NCBI RefSeq assembly: GCF_003635165.1
Contig: NZ_ML058607.1
Coordinates: 84,362 to 148,361, forward strand
Reading direction: 5' to 3'
DNA from: Burkholderia sp. Nafp2/4-1b
GTDB taxonomy: Bacteria > Pseudomonadota > Gammaproteobacteria > Burkholderiales > Burkholderiaceae
DNA length: 64,000 nucleotides
Shown: in pieces, positions 44,381-53,527 of the stretch
How positions within the stretch are numbered: position 1 is the stretch's first letter
Layout of the letters: the number at the start of each line of letters is the position of its first letter
The notes under the pieces: generated by a model
What the model saw: the letters and a program-made list of their open reading frames with translations, nothing else
Database searches by the model: none
Told to the model about the DNA's origin: nothing
Program-made: the position numbers and the translations under genes

Positions 44381-45688
44381 TCAGTGCGGTGTGTCGAAGC
44401 GGCGGCGCGCACGCGCCGTGGGATCGCTGGTACCGCTCTCGCCGCTCGCTCCGCCCTGCTTTGCGCGCGCATCCACGGCCAGCAACACGCACGCCGCGAC
44501 CGCGAGCCCGCAGCACCCCACAAACGTCGCGCGATAGCCGAACAGGTCGACGCACGCGCCCGACAGCACGCCCGACGCGATCGAGCCGACCCGCGCGGTG
44601 CTGAAGAACATCGCGGTTGCGGTGCCGAGTCGCGTGGGCATCAGGTCGCATACACGCGTCATCCCGAGACACGACGTGATCGCGACCACGCATGCGCTCA
44701 GCAACTGCAGCGGCAGGATCATGTTCACACGCGTCACCGCCGCGAGCCCGATGAAATACACGGCATGCACGATCGCGCACGCAGTCAGCCAGCGCGCCTT
44801 GTCGAGCCGCGTCGACCGGATGCCGAGCCACAGCATCATCGGAATCTCGAGCAACGCGGCGAGGCCCAGCGCGGCCGACACGTTGGCCGGCGTGCCGCCG
44901 AGGGCGCGGACGATGTAGAGCGGCAGCACGATCATCGTCGCGTTCGCCGCGAGCCCCATCAGCGTGAGCGCGACGAGCGTTCGCATCACGCTGGCGCGCG
45001 GCGCGACGACGCCAGCGGTCGCGGCATCGTCCAACGGCGCGGCAGTCCGTGCGACGGCGGTGACATGAACTGCCGCCGGCCGGCGCGCCGGCTCCGGAAT
45101 CCGCGCGACGATTACGGCGCATGCGACGAAGCCCGCCGAAGCCGCGAGAAAGAGTCCGGTAAAGCCGGTCTGCGCGAGGATCAGCGCGCCGAGCGCTGGG
45201 CCGAACACCCACGCGACCGACAGCATCGTGCGCAGCGTGGCCGATGCGAGCTCGCGCTGCGCATCGTCGTCCACCGGCAGCACCGCGCGCGCGAACGAGA
45301 AGATCTGCGACAGCGACACGGCCCCCGCGCCGAGCAGGATCGTGCCGGCCGCGATCACCGCCCCGTGCGCGCGCAGCACGCACAGCAGCGCGAAGCCGAG
45401 CGCGGCGGCCGCGAGCGACACGACGAGCAGCGGCCGGTGCCGGTCGCGACGATCCGACCAGCGCCCGGCCCATGTGCTCGCGACCACGCCGCTCGCCGCG
45501 ATCAGCGTCATGAAGATCCCGGCGAGAAACGGCGACATGCCCGCTGCTTCGACGCCGAACAGCGACAGGTACGGCGCGGTAAACGACATCGCGACGCCGA
45601 GCATCAGCGCCGCCGCGGACAACGGCACGAAATGCGCGATCCCCGCGAGGCGCGCGAAATGCAGGCGCAGCGACCGCAACGACTGCAT
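44381..45688 (-). CDS. SetA-like sugar efflux MFS transporter
   Basis: A 435-residue MFS protein with twelve predicted spans. It follows E. coli SetA: TAPYLSLFGVEAAGMSPFLA, WAGRWSDRRDRHRPLLV, LEIPMMLWLG, and DLMPTRLGTATAMFFST. SetA-type proteins export sugars and analogues. It starts five bases after the beta-galactosidase stop and is the last gene of the galactan import operon, so it may vent excess galactose or lactose-like products. The ATG at 45688 is chosen because upstream sequence belongs to the GH42 gene in another frame. Confidence 0.87.
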   Translation of the reverse strand: MQSLRSLRLHFARLAGIAHFVPLSAAALMLGVAMSFTAPYLSLFGVEAAGMSPFLAGIFMTLIAASGVVASTWAGRWSDRRDRHRPLLVVSLAAAALGFALLCVLRAHGAVIAAGTILLGAGAVSLSQIFSFARAVLPVDDDAQRELASATLRTMLSVAWVFGPALGALILAQTGFTGLFLAASAGFVACAVIVARIPEPARRPAAVHVTAVARTAAPLDDAATAGVVAPRASVMRTLVALTLMGLAANATMIVLPLYIVRALGGTPANVSAALGLAALLEIPMMLWLGIRSTRLDKARWLTACAIVHAVYFIGLAAVTRVNMILPLQLLSACVVAITSCLGMTRVCDLMPTRLGTATAMFFSTARVGSIASGVLSGACVDLFGYRATFVGCCGLAVAACVLLAVDARAKQGGASGESGTSDPTARARRRFDTPH

Positions 45689-45692
45689 CGCG

Positions 45693-47666
45693 TCAGTCCG
45701 GCTCGACCCATGCGGCGACGTCGACCGCGCCGAGCTCGCGGCCGCCGAGCACGAAGCGCGCACCGTCCGGTGCCGCAAGCGTGCACGGTGCATCGCCGTA
45801 GTTGAACGCGAACACGACACGCCCGCGCCGGCGCAACCGCACCTCCTCCGGCAGCGCGCGCACCGGCAGGCCGGCATCGCGCGCACATCGGCCGACGATC
45901 GCACGCAACAGCGTGCGATCGAAGCATGCGGTCGCCATCGTCACGTTGCCGCGCCGCACCAGGGCCGGCACGCCGTCGTCGCACGCGGCGAGCACGTCGA
46001 TGCCGGCCAGCGATTCCAGCTCGACGTGATCGCGCCATTTCAGCGCATGGCCGTCGACGCCGTCGAACGCGACGCGCGGCGCGAGCGACGGCCGCAGCGA
46101 TTCGACCTGCGCGATGCGCATCGGCAGCACGTCGCGCAGCTTGCCGGGGCCAAGGCCCGGCACGATCGCGAAGTCGGCCGTGCGGGAACCGGTGCGCGGC
46201 CCGAACAGCCAGTGTGCATCCCCGCGCGCGGCCTGCTCGACGACGCGATCGGGCACGACCGGCAGCGTCGGCGCGACGACGAGCGCATAGCGCGACACGT
46301 CGGCATCCGCCGCGACGATATCGACGTCGAGCCCCAGCTCGCGCAGCGCGCGATACCAGTCGAACGCGTGCTGCTGGTAGTCCAAGTCGGCGCCGTGCGG
46401 CTGGATCCGGATCATCCAGTCCGCCACGTAGTCGAACAGCAGCGCGACGGGGGCAGGCTCGCGGCTCGCGTCGGCGACCAACGTCGGATCTAGCGCGGCC
46501 AGCTCTTGCGCGACCCGCGCGACTTCATGACCGCCCGGCGACAGCCGGTCGTCCGGTGCGTTGAGCCCCGAGTGCAACTGCTCCTGCGCATGCGGATACT
46601 GCCGCCAGCGGAAATACGACACGAGCTCCGCGCCGTGCGCGAACGCTTCCCACGTCCACAACCGCACCGCGCCGGCGTGCGGCACCGGGTTGTACGGCCC
46701 CCAGTTCACCGGCCCCGCCTGTTGTTCCATCACCCACATCCGGCCGTTGCCCACACCGCGATACAGGTCGTGCGAAAACGCCGACACGTCGGGATGACCG
46801 GTGCGCGCCCAGCGCCGCTTGTCGGCCTCATCGAACGGCAGCACTTCGGTGCGCGGCACCGGGTAGCTGTCCCACGCGGCCACATCGAGGCCGCCGCGCG
46901 CGAATGCGTAGTGATCGAACTCGGTGTAGAAGCCCATGAAGTTGTGCAGCACGTCGCGGCCCGGCGCGTGCGGACGGATCGCATCGACCTGCGCCGCATG
47001 AAACCGTGCGACCTCGTCGGACTGATAGCGCCGGAAGTCGAGCAGGTGCGCGGGATTCGCGTCGGTCGGCGTATGGCGCGGCAGCTCGATCTCGTCGAAG
47101 CCGCGATACTCCATGCTCCAGAACACGTTGCCCCACGCGCGGTTCAGCGTGCCGATATCGCCGTAGCGCACGGCGAGCCACGCGCGGAAGCCGTCGAGCG
47201 CCGCACGCGTATAGCTCGGCAACGTGTTGTGGCAGCCGAGCTCGTTGTCGGTCTGCCACGCGATCACCGCCGGATGCGCGCCGTAGCGCCGCGCCATCGC
47301 ATCGACGATGCGCACGCAGTGCTCGCGATACACGGGGCTCGCGATGTCGTAGTGACGACGCGAGCCGAACTGCCACACGGCGCCGTCCGCGCCGACCGGC
47401 AGGATCTCCGGGTGACGATCGATGAGCCACTTCGGCGGCGCGGCAGTCGGCGTGCCAAGCACGATCTTCAACTGCTGGCGCGCGAGCGTATCTATCGCTT
47501 CGTCGAGCCAGGCCCAGTCGTAGCGGCCGGGCTCCGGCTCCATCCGGCTCCACGCGAATTCGGCGATCCGCACGCGGGTCAGGCCGAGTTCGGCCATCCG
47601 TCGCGCGTCGCGGTCCCATTGTTCGCGCGGCCAGTGTTCGGGGTAATAGCAAACGCCAAGGTGCAT
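45693..47666 (-). CDS. Beta-galactosidase (GH42)
   Basis: A 657-residue glycoside hydrolase family 42 enzyme without a signal peptide, so cytoplasmic. It begins [19 protein letters not shown], has the acid/base Glu142 in [11 protein letters not shown] and the nucleophile Glu314 in [17 protein letters not shown], followed by the trimerisation and C-terminal beta domains. GH42 enzymes next to galactan importers release galactose from imported beta-1,4-galacto-oligosaccharides, as GanA does in Bacillus. It lies between the permease and the exporter genes in one direction. Confidence 0.94.
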   Translation of the reverse strand: MHLGVCYYPEHWPREQWDRDARRMAELGLTRVRIAEFAWSRMEPEPGRYDWAWLDEAIDTLARQQLKIVLGTPTAAPPKWLIDRHPEILPVGADGAVWQFGSRRHYDIASPVYREHCVRIVDAMARRYGAHPAVIAWQTDNELGCHNTLPSYTRAALDGFRAWLAVRYGDIGTLNRAWGNVFWSMEYRGFDEIELPRHTPTDANPAHLLDFRRYQSDEVARFHAAQVDAIRPHAPGRDVLHNFMGFYTEFDHYAFARGGLDVAAWDSYPVPRTEVLPFDEADKRRWARTGHPDVSAFSHDLYRGVGNGRMWVMEQQAGPVNWGPYNPVPHAGAVRLWTWEAFAHGAELVSYFRWRQYPHAQEQLHSGLNAPDDRLSPGGHEVARVAQELAALDPTLVADASREPAPVALLFDYVADWMIRIQPHGADLDYQQHAFDWYRALRELGLDVDIVAADADVSRYALVVAPTLPVVPDRVVEQAARGDAHWLFGPRTGSRTADFAIVPGLGPGKLRDVLPMRIAQVESLRPSLAPRVAFDGVDGHALKWRDHVELESLAGIDVLAACDDGVPALVRRGNVTMATACFDRTLLRAIVGRCARDAGLPVRALPEEVRLRRRGRVVFAFNYGDAPCTLAAPDGARFVLGGRELGAVDVAAWVEPD

Positions 47667-47702
47667 CGTGAATTCCTTGCAGATGAATGAGGACGGGACG
47701 GA

Positions 47703-48554
47703 TCAGCCCTTGGTCGCGCCGAACGTGAGCCCCGCGACGAAGTGCTTCTGCATCGCGAAGAACATCAGCACCGACGGCAGCGCGGCGAGTACCGAGCCGG
47801 CCGACACGATGTTCCAGGCGGTCGTCCACTGCCCTTTCAGCGCGGCGACGCCGACGGTGATCGGCGCCGCCTCGTCGCCTTGCGTGAGGCACAGTGCCCA
47901 GAAGTAGTCGTTCCACACGAACGTGAACGCGAGGATCGCGAGCGCGGCGAGCGCGGGCCGCACGAGCGGCAGCACGACGCGCCAGTAGATCGCCCACTCA
48001 GACGCGCCCTCGACGCGCGCCGCCTCGATCAGCTCGAACGGCAGCTCGCGGATGAAGTTGCGCAGGAACAGCGTGCAGAAGCCGGTCTGGAACGCGGTAT
48101 GGAACAGCACGAGCGCCCACACGGTGTTGTACAGGCCGACGCCGAGCATGATCTGCCGCACCGGAATCATCAGGATCTGGATCGGCACGAAGTTGCCGGC
48201 GACGAACAGCCCGAGCAGCACGAGGTTGCCGCGAAACCGGTAGTTGGCCAGTGCATGCCCCGCGAGCGATGCGAGCAGGATCGATGCGGCGACCGACGGC
48301 ACCGTGATCAGGATGCTGTTCGCGAAGTAATGAAGCATCGGCGTCTGCGTGAGCGCGGCGCCGTAGTTGTCGAGCAGCGCGAACTGCTTCGGCCAGCTCC
48401 AGTAATGACCGGCCATGATCTCGTCGGTCGAGCGGATCGACGTGACGAGCACCGCGAGCAGCGGCACGAGCCACAGCGCGAGCGCGCACGGGAGCGACAG
48501 CCGGTACAGCAGTCGGGCGGGACGTCCCCAGCGGGACACGGGCATCGGATACAT
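47703..48554 (-). CDS. Sugar ABC transporter permease (MalG/GanQ-like)
   Basis: A 283-residue inner-membrane permease with six spans. The EAA loop is EAARVEGASEWAIYWRVVLP, preceded by RNFIRELPFELI, and the C-terminus FAMQKHFVAGLTFGATKG is the usual MalG-type end. The ATG at 48554 has AAGGA eight bases upstream; a second ATG at 48545 is possible. It pairs with the permease gene 11 bases upstream to import galacto-oligosaccharides. Confidence 0.92.
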   Translation of the reverse strand: MYPMPVSRWGRPARLLYRLSLPCALALWLVPLLAVLVTSIRSTDEIMAGHYWSWPKQFALLDNYGAALTQTPMLHYFANSILITVPSVAASILLASLAGHALANYRFRGNLVLLGLFVAGNFVPIQILMIPVRQIMLGVGLYNTVWALVLFHTAFQTGFCTLFLRNFIRELPFELIEAARVEGASEWAIYWRVVLPLVRPALAALAILAFTFVWNDYFWALCLTQGDEAAPITVGVAALKGQWTTAWNIVSAGSVLAALPSVLMFFAMQKHFVAGLTFGATKG

Positions 48555-48565
48555 ATTGGTTATCC

Positions 48566-49483
48566 TTACGACTCGGCGCGCACCAGCTTGCGCAGCTGCC
48601 ATACGATATAGACGAGCATGATCGCGAACAGCACGACCGCGATCGCGGCCGAATAGCCTTCGCGGTAGTACTTGATCGCCTGGTCGACCATGAAATACGC
48701 GAGCACGGTCGAGCTGTCGAACGGGCCGCCGCCCGTCATCACCGAAATCAGGTCGAAGCTGCGCAGCGCGCCGATCACGGTCAGCACCACCGCCATGAAG
48801 GTCGCGGGCCGCAACTGCGGCAGGATCACGTGCCACAGCAGCGTGAAGCCGCGCGCGCCTTCCATCCGCGCCGCTTCGACGATCTCGCCGTTGATGCCGG
48901 TGAGCCCGGTCAGGTACAGGATCATGCAGAACGGAATCTGCGGCCACAGCGCGGCGACGATCACGCCGTAGGTCGCATAGCGCGGATCGCCGAGCACCGG
49001 AATGCCGTGGCCGACGATCAGCTTCAGCAGCCCGAACGTCGGATCGTAGAACCACGAGAACACCAGGCCGACCACGACGCCCGGCAACACGAACGGCGCG
49101 AAGAACAGCGACTTCACGAGCCGGATGCCGAACACGTTCTGGTTCAGGTACAGCGCGAGCGCGAGGCCGAGCGGCGGCGCGGCGAGAAACAGCGCAAGCC
49201 ACAGCACGTTGTTCTTCAGCGCGACGTAGAACGTGTCGGACTGCAGCAGTTCGCGGTAGTTGTCGAGCCCGGCGAACGTCATCGGCGTCATGCCGTCCCA
49301 GTGATGGAAGCTCAGCCAGATGCTGCTGACGATCGGATACAGCACGAACACGGTGAAAAGCGCGAAACCCGGCAGCACGAACCACAGGGCCGCGCGATTG
49401 CGCCGCCGCGCGAGCGATGCGCGCGCAGGCCGCCGCTGGCCGGCATCGCGGCGCGCGGCGCTTTCGGACAGGCTGGTTGACAT
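48566..49483 (-). CDS. Sugar ABC transporter permease (MalF/GanP-like)
   Basis: A 305-residue inner-membrane permease with six spans after a basic cytoplasmic N-terminus. Typical blocks are LPGFALFTVFVLYPIVSSIW, LSFHHWDGMTPMTFAGLDNY, the EAA loop EAARMEGARGFTLLWHVILP and LISVMTGGGPFDSSTVL. The ATG at 49483 follows an AAGG site. It lies between the binding-protein gene (79-bp gap) and the second permease. Confidence 0.92.
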   Translation of the reverse strand: MSTSLSESAARRDAGQRRPARASLARRRNRAALWFVLPGFALFTVFVLYPIVSSIWLSFHHWDGMTPMTFAGLDNYRELLQSDTFYVALKNNVLWLALFLAAPPLGLALALYLNQNVFGIRLVKSLFFAPFVLPGVVVGLVFSWFYDPTFGLLKLIVGHGIPVLGDPRYATYGVIVAALWPQIPFCMILYLTGLTGINGEIVEAARMEGARGFTLLWHVILPQLRPATFMAVVLTVIGALRSFDLISVMTGGGPFDSSTVLAYFMVDQAIKYYREGYSAAIAVVLFAIMLVYIVWQLRKLVRAES

Positions 49484-49562
49484 GAGATGGCCTTCGATGA
49501 AACGAACGTGACGGTGACGACGACGCACCGGGCCGGCAGCGCCGGCCCGGCCGCGCGGCGCA

Positions 49563-50801
49563 TTACTTGCGGTAGATGCGCTTGCGGGTCTGCTCGAGGC
49601 GCTGCAGGATCGCGTCGAGCTGCGACGGGTCGGACAAGAATTGCTGCATCGCCTTCATCCCCTCGTCCGCCATTTCCTTCGTCATGTCGCGGTCGTAGAA
49701 CTGCGCGATGCCGCCGGGCGTCGTCGCGAGCGTATGGAAGCCGATCTTCGAGATCGGGTCCTGCGGCTCGGGCGCCTTGTTGTTCGACGGCAGCTGCCCC
49801 ATTCCCTTCGCGAACGCGCCGCTGACCGCCGGCTGCCCCATGAACGCGAGGAAGCGTCGCGCGTCGGCCTTGTTGCGCGCCTTCGCCGGCACGATCAGCA
49901 CGTTGACCGGGCCATCCTCGGCAAGCGGCACCGACGCATCGATCACCGGGAAGCGGAAGAAGCCGATCGGGTTGTGCGCGGCGCTCAGCAGGCCCGCCGA
50001 ATACCAGGTGCCCATCAGCGTCATCGCGGCCTGCCCGTTGACGATCAGCGGGCTCAGCGAATCGACGTCGTAGGACAGCGCGTTGTCGATGAAATACTTG
50101 TCGTCGATCAGCTTCTTCCACGCCGCATACACGGCGCGCACGCGCGGATCGGTATAGGCGATGTCTCCGGCCATCAGCTTCTGGTGGAACGCGTAGCCGT
50201 TGATCCGTAGGTCGAGGTAGTCGAACCACGCGGCGAGCGTCCACGCATCGCGCGCGGCCACCGCGATCGGCGCGATGCCGACCGCCTTCAGCTTGCGGCA
50301 CGCGTCGAGGAACTGCGGCCAGTCGGCCGGCTCGCCATGAATACCGGCCTTCTCGAACAGGTCCTTGCGGTAGAAGAGCCCATACGCGTCGTAACCGAGC
50401 GGCAGGCTGTAGAGCTTGCCGCCGTAGGTCGACGACTGCTTCACCGCCGCATACGTATCGTTCCAGCCGTTCTTCTGCCAGTCGGCGCTCAAGTCCTCGA
50501 TCAACCCGCGCTTCGCGAAATACGCGAGCCGTTCGCCGTTGTTCCAGCTCAGCACGTCGGGCGGATCGGTCGCGAGCCAGCCGGACATCTGCACCTTGTA
50601 CGCCTCCTCGCCGACGTAGCTGACCTTCAGGTCGATATCCGGATTCGCCTTGTGGAACTGATCGAACGCAGCCTGCCACGTCGCGCGCTGGTTGCCGCGC
50701 GCGGCGACGTTCACCTTGAGCGTGCCCGCGTCGGCCGTTGTCGCGACGAACGCGGCGGCGGTGGTCAGGGCAAGCAGCAGTCGGCTCGCACGAAGTCTCA
50801 T
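49563..50801 (-). CDS. Sugar ABC transporter substrate-binding protein
   Basis: A 412-residue periplasmic binding protein with a signal peptide ending about residue 25 (ATTADA). The mature part has the oligosaccharide-binding class pattern: FDQFHKANPDIDLKVSYVGE, PPDVLSWNNGERLAYFAKRG, LPLGYDAYGLFYRKDLFEKA, NGQAAMTLMGTWYSAGL and AKARNKADARRFLAFMGQP. In this locus it most likely binds galacto-oligosaccharides; a role for other beta-galactosides is possible. It is 62 bp after the ATPase gene. Confidence 0.92.
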   Translation of the reverse strand: MRLRASRLLLALTTAAAFVATTADAGTLKVNVAARGNQRATWQAAFDQFHKANPDIDLKVSYVGEEAYKVQMSGWLATDPPDVLSWNNGERLAYFAKRGLIEDLSADWQKNGWNDTYAAVKQSSTYGGKLYSLPLGYDAYGLFYRKDLFEKAGIHGEPADWPQFLDACRKLKAVGIAPIAVAARDAWTLAAWFDYLDLRINGYAFHQKLMAGDIAYTDPRVRAVYAAWKKLIDDKYFIDNALSYDVDSLSPLIVNGQAAMTLMGTWYSAGLLSAAHNPIGFFRFPVIDASVPLAEDGPVNVLIVPAKARNKADARRFLAFMGQPAVSGAFAKGMGQLPSNNKAPEPQDPISKIGFHTLATTPGGIAQFYDRDMTKEMADEGMKAMQQFLSDPSQLDAILQRLEQTRKRIYRK

Positions 50802-50863
50802 CGTTGTCTCCTGGTATTGGTGTGTTGGGTGCCGCTTCGCGCGCGGCGGATCGGCATTGCGCG

Positions 50864-52018
50864 CTACGCGAACGCCGCTTCGGCGTGAAGGGCCGGCAAC
50901 GCGATGCCGGCCTCGTCGAACAGATGGCAGCTCGACGGCGACACGCGGAACGCATGACGCTCGCCGCGCCGCAATGCGGCCTGCCCCGGCAATTTCGCGA
51001 GCAGCGGCGTGCCGCCGGGCTGGTCGAGATGCACGTAGGCGGCTTCGCCGAGCTGCTCGACGAGCGCGACGTCGCGAACGATCGCCGGCGGGTCGGCCTC
51101 GCCGGACGCGGCGAGCGTCAGATGCTCGGGACGAATCCCGAGCGTCACGCGTGCGCCGCTGCCGACGTGGCGCGGCAACGGGCGATCGCGCAGCGTCAGC
51201 GTTTCGCCGCTGCCTTCCAGCCGCAGCCGGCAGCCGTGCGCGTCGCTCGCTTCGACCGCGGCCGGCAGGAAGTTCATGCGCGGCGAGCCGATGAAGCCCG
51301 CGACGAAACGGTTGGCCGGCCGGTGATACAGCTCGAGCGGCGCCCCGGCCTGCGCGATGCTGCCGAAGCGCGCGACGTCGTCGCCTGCGTGCAGCAGCAC
51401 GATCCGGTCGGCCAGTGTCATCGCTTCGATCTGGTCATGCGTGACGTAGACGGAGCTCGATTGCGTGAAGCGGGCGTGCAGGCGCGCGATCTCGACACGC
51501 GTCTGGCCGCGCAGTGTCGCATCGAGATTCGACAGCGGCTCGTCGAACAGAAACACGCGCGGCTCGCGCACGATCGCGCGGCCGATCGCGACGCGCTGCC
51601 GCTGCCCGCCCGACAATGCCTTCGGCTTGCGATCGAGCAACGCCTCCAGTTGCAGCACGCGCGCGGCCTCGGTCACGCGGCGGTGGATCTCGTCCTTCGG
51701 CGTGCCGGCGATCCGCAGCCCGAAACCGATGTTGTCGAACACAGTCATGTGCGGAAACAACGCATAGCTCTGGAACACCATCGCGACACCGCGCTCGGCG
51801 GGCGGCGTATCGTTCATCCGCGCGCCGCCGATCCGCAACTCGCCTTCGGTCACGTCCTCGAGCCCGGCGATCATCCGCAGCAGCGTGGACTTGCCGCAGC
51901 CCGACGGACCGAGAAACACGCAGAACTCGTGCGACGCGATCTCGAGGTTCACGTCGCGCAGCACCGGCGCATGGTCGCCGTAGCGCTTCGAGACATCCTT
52001 CAATGAAATGGCGGTCAT
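50864..52018 (-). CDS. Sugar ABC transporter ATP-binding protein (UgpC/MalK/MsmX-like)
   Basis: A 384-residue ATPase with Walker [14 protein letters not shown]-loop [14 protein letters not shown], signature [14 protein letters not shown], Walker [13 protein letters not shown], switch [15 protein letters not shown] and a C-terminal TOBE/MalK-type regulatory domain ([11 protein letters not shown]). It is the first gene of the galactan import operon. The LacI-type palindrome at 52056-52077 is 38 bp before its start, well placed to block transcription. Confidence 0.94.
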   Translation of the reverse strand: MTAISLKDVSKRYGDHAPVLRDVNLEIASHEFCVFLGPSGCGKSTLLRMIAGLEDVTEGELRIGGARMNDTPPAERGVAMVFQSYALFPHMTVFDNIGFGLRIAGTPKDEIHRRVTEAARVLQLEALLDRKPKALSGGQRQRVAIGRAIVREPRVFLFDEPLSNLDATLRGQTRVEIARLHARFTQSSSVYVTHDQIEAMTLADRIVLLHAGDDVARFGSIAQAGAPLELYHRPANRFVAGFIGSPRMNFLPAAVEASDAHGCRLRLEGSGETLTLRDRPLPRHVGSGARVTLGIRPEHLTLAASGEADPPAIVRDVALVEQLGEAAYVHLDQPGGTPLLAKLPGQAALRRGERHAFRVSPSSCHLFDEAGIALPALHAEAAFA

Positions 52019-52055
52019 CGCGCTCTCCTGTCGTCTGTCACGCGCATAGGATCGG

Positions 52056-52077
52056 AAAATTTAAACGCTTAAATTTT
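52056..52077. promoter_or_regulatory. LacI-family operator, 22-bp near-perfect palindrome
   Basis: A 22-base sequence with core TTTAAACGCTTAAA (52060-52073) flanked by AAAA and TTTT pairs at all but one position. It sits between the divergent ATPase operon and the LacI gene. Its core differs from the palindrome before the galactanase gene (43096-43109) only at one base, so one regulator should bind both. Confidence 0.82.
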
Positions 52078-52253
52078 GGTGGCGCGATTCGCCCGGTTCG
52101 CCGTACCATGTCGTCTCCTTCCTCTGATGTGTCGAGAAATTAGCGTATCAGCTGTCCCTGTGCAACTTGTGGGACACACTCCCAGAATATGAGCAGACAC
52201 TCCCCCGCTTCACTCCCGCTGCACCACGCTGACCGGCCGATCGGAGGCCGCGC

Positions 52254-53267
52254 ATGGTGACGCTCGCGCAAGTCGCGCAACGTGCGCACGTGACCGCGGC
52301 GACCGTCTCGAACGTGCTGCGCAATCCGCAGAAGGTGAAGCCGGCGACCGTCGAACGCGTGATGGCCGCGATCCGCGAACTCGGCTACCGGCCGAACCTG
52401 ACCGCACGCGCACTCGCCGAGGGGCGCACGTCGACGCTCGCGTTGATGCTGTCGAACATCACGAACCCGTTTTATCCGGAGTTCGTGCTGGCCGCCGAGC
52501 GCGAGGCGCGCAAGCGCGGCCATTACCTGCTCGTGTCCAACACCGATGACGATCCTGCGATCACGCGCAACTACCTCGAACGGATCGCCGGGACGCTCGC
52601 GGCCGGCGCGATCGTGATGAACACCGATCTCGCCGAGGCCGAACTGGCGGACATCGCGCGTCACGGCGCGTCGATCGTGTTGTGCATGTGGGAGCACGTG
52701 CATGCATCGCGCACGCTGCCGTGCGTGACCGTCGATTTCGCGGCGGCGGGCGCGCTGGCGGCCGCGCATCTGTCCGGGCTGCGGCATCGCGCGTTCGGCG
52801 CGCTCGTCGGCAAGGGCTCGGGCGGCCCGCAATCGGTGCGGCTGCGCGGCTTCGCCGACGAGTTGGCGGCAGGCGGTCATCCGGCGGATGCGTTGACGAT
52901 CGTGTCGGCGCTTGATTCGATCGAAGGCGGCTACGAAGCGGCCGCCGCGCTGCTGCGGGACAAGCCCGGCCTGACGGCGCTGTTCGCCACCAACGACCTG
53001 ATGGCGATCGGCGCGATGCAGGCGGCCGCGGATCTCGGCCTGCGCGTGCCGGCCGACCTGTCGGTGGTCGGGATGACCGATATCCAGCTCGCGCATCAGT
53101 TCCGCCCCGCGCTGACGACGGTGCGGTTCCCGACGTCGCAAATCGCCGCGCGCGCGATCGCGCTGACGCTCGACATGATCGACGGTGTCGAGCCGGCGGC
53201 GGCCGTGCATACGATCGGGGCGCCGGAGCTCGTCGTGAGGGAGTCGACGGGGGTGGCGCGGGGGTGA
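52254..53267 (+). CDS. LacI family regulator of the galactan locus
   Basis: A 337-residue repressor. The helix-turn-helix TLAQVAQRAHVTAATVSNVL is at the very N-terminus with the hinge ELGYRPNLTARALAEGRT; the sugar-binding domain follows (LALMLSNITNPFYPEFVLAA, GLTALFATNDLMAIGAMQAA, DLSVVGMTDIQLAHQFRPAL). It is divergent from the import operon, and two matching palindromes nearby are its probable operators, by analogy with GanR of Bacillus. Effector likely galactobiose or a related sugar (inference). Confidence 0.93.
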   Translation: MVTLAQVAQRAHVTAATVSNVLRNPQKVKPATVERVMAAIRELGYRPNLTARALAEGRTSTLALMLSNITNPFYPEFVLAAEREARKRGHYLLVSNTDDDPAITRNYLERIAGTLAAGAIVMNTDLAEAELADIARHGASIVLCMWEHVHASRTLPCVTVDFAAAGALAAAHLSGLRHRAFGALVGKGSGGPQSVRLRGFADELAAGGHPADALTIVSALDSIEGGYEAAAALLRDKPGLTALFATNDLMAIGAMQAAADLGLRVPADLSVVGMTDIQLAHQFRPALTTVRFPTSQIAARAIALTLDMIDGVEPAAAVHTIGAPELVVRESTGVARG

Positions 53268-53527
53268 TGGTTCGATGCCGAGACAGGGCAGGAAATCCTT
53301 ACGCCAGTCGGATGTATTTCTTCGCACCTCAACAACGGCCGACATCAAACGCGTCCGTGAGTCCCGGACCGGCCGATCAGGCGTGATATGGCTGCCGCCA
53401 CGCCGTGAATACCGAGGCCCGGCTCGTGTCTCTGGGACAACAGCGCCGCAATCTGCGCCGTCGGTGCTCGACCCTCGCCGGCGTCGTTCCCCACGATGGT
53501 GGGCTGAGTATCGGATTGCTTGCTTCG

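Noticed and set aside
52153..52176. TGTCCC-N12-GGGACA inverted repeat before the LacI gene
   Set aside because: Arms of six bases with a long spacer are expected by chance; the 22-bp palindrome nearby is the convincing site.
53268..53527. Convergent gap between the LacI gene and bcpB, searched for an attachment site or tRNA
   Set aside because: No tRNA-like cloverleaf, direct repeat or integrase is visible; nothing supports an integration site here.
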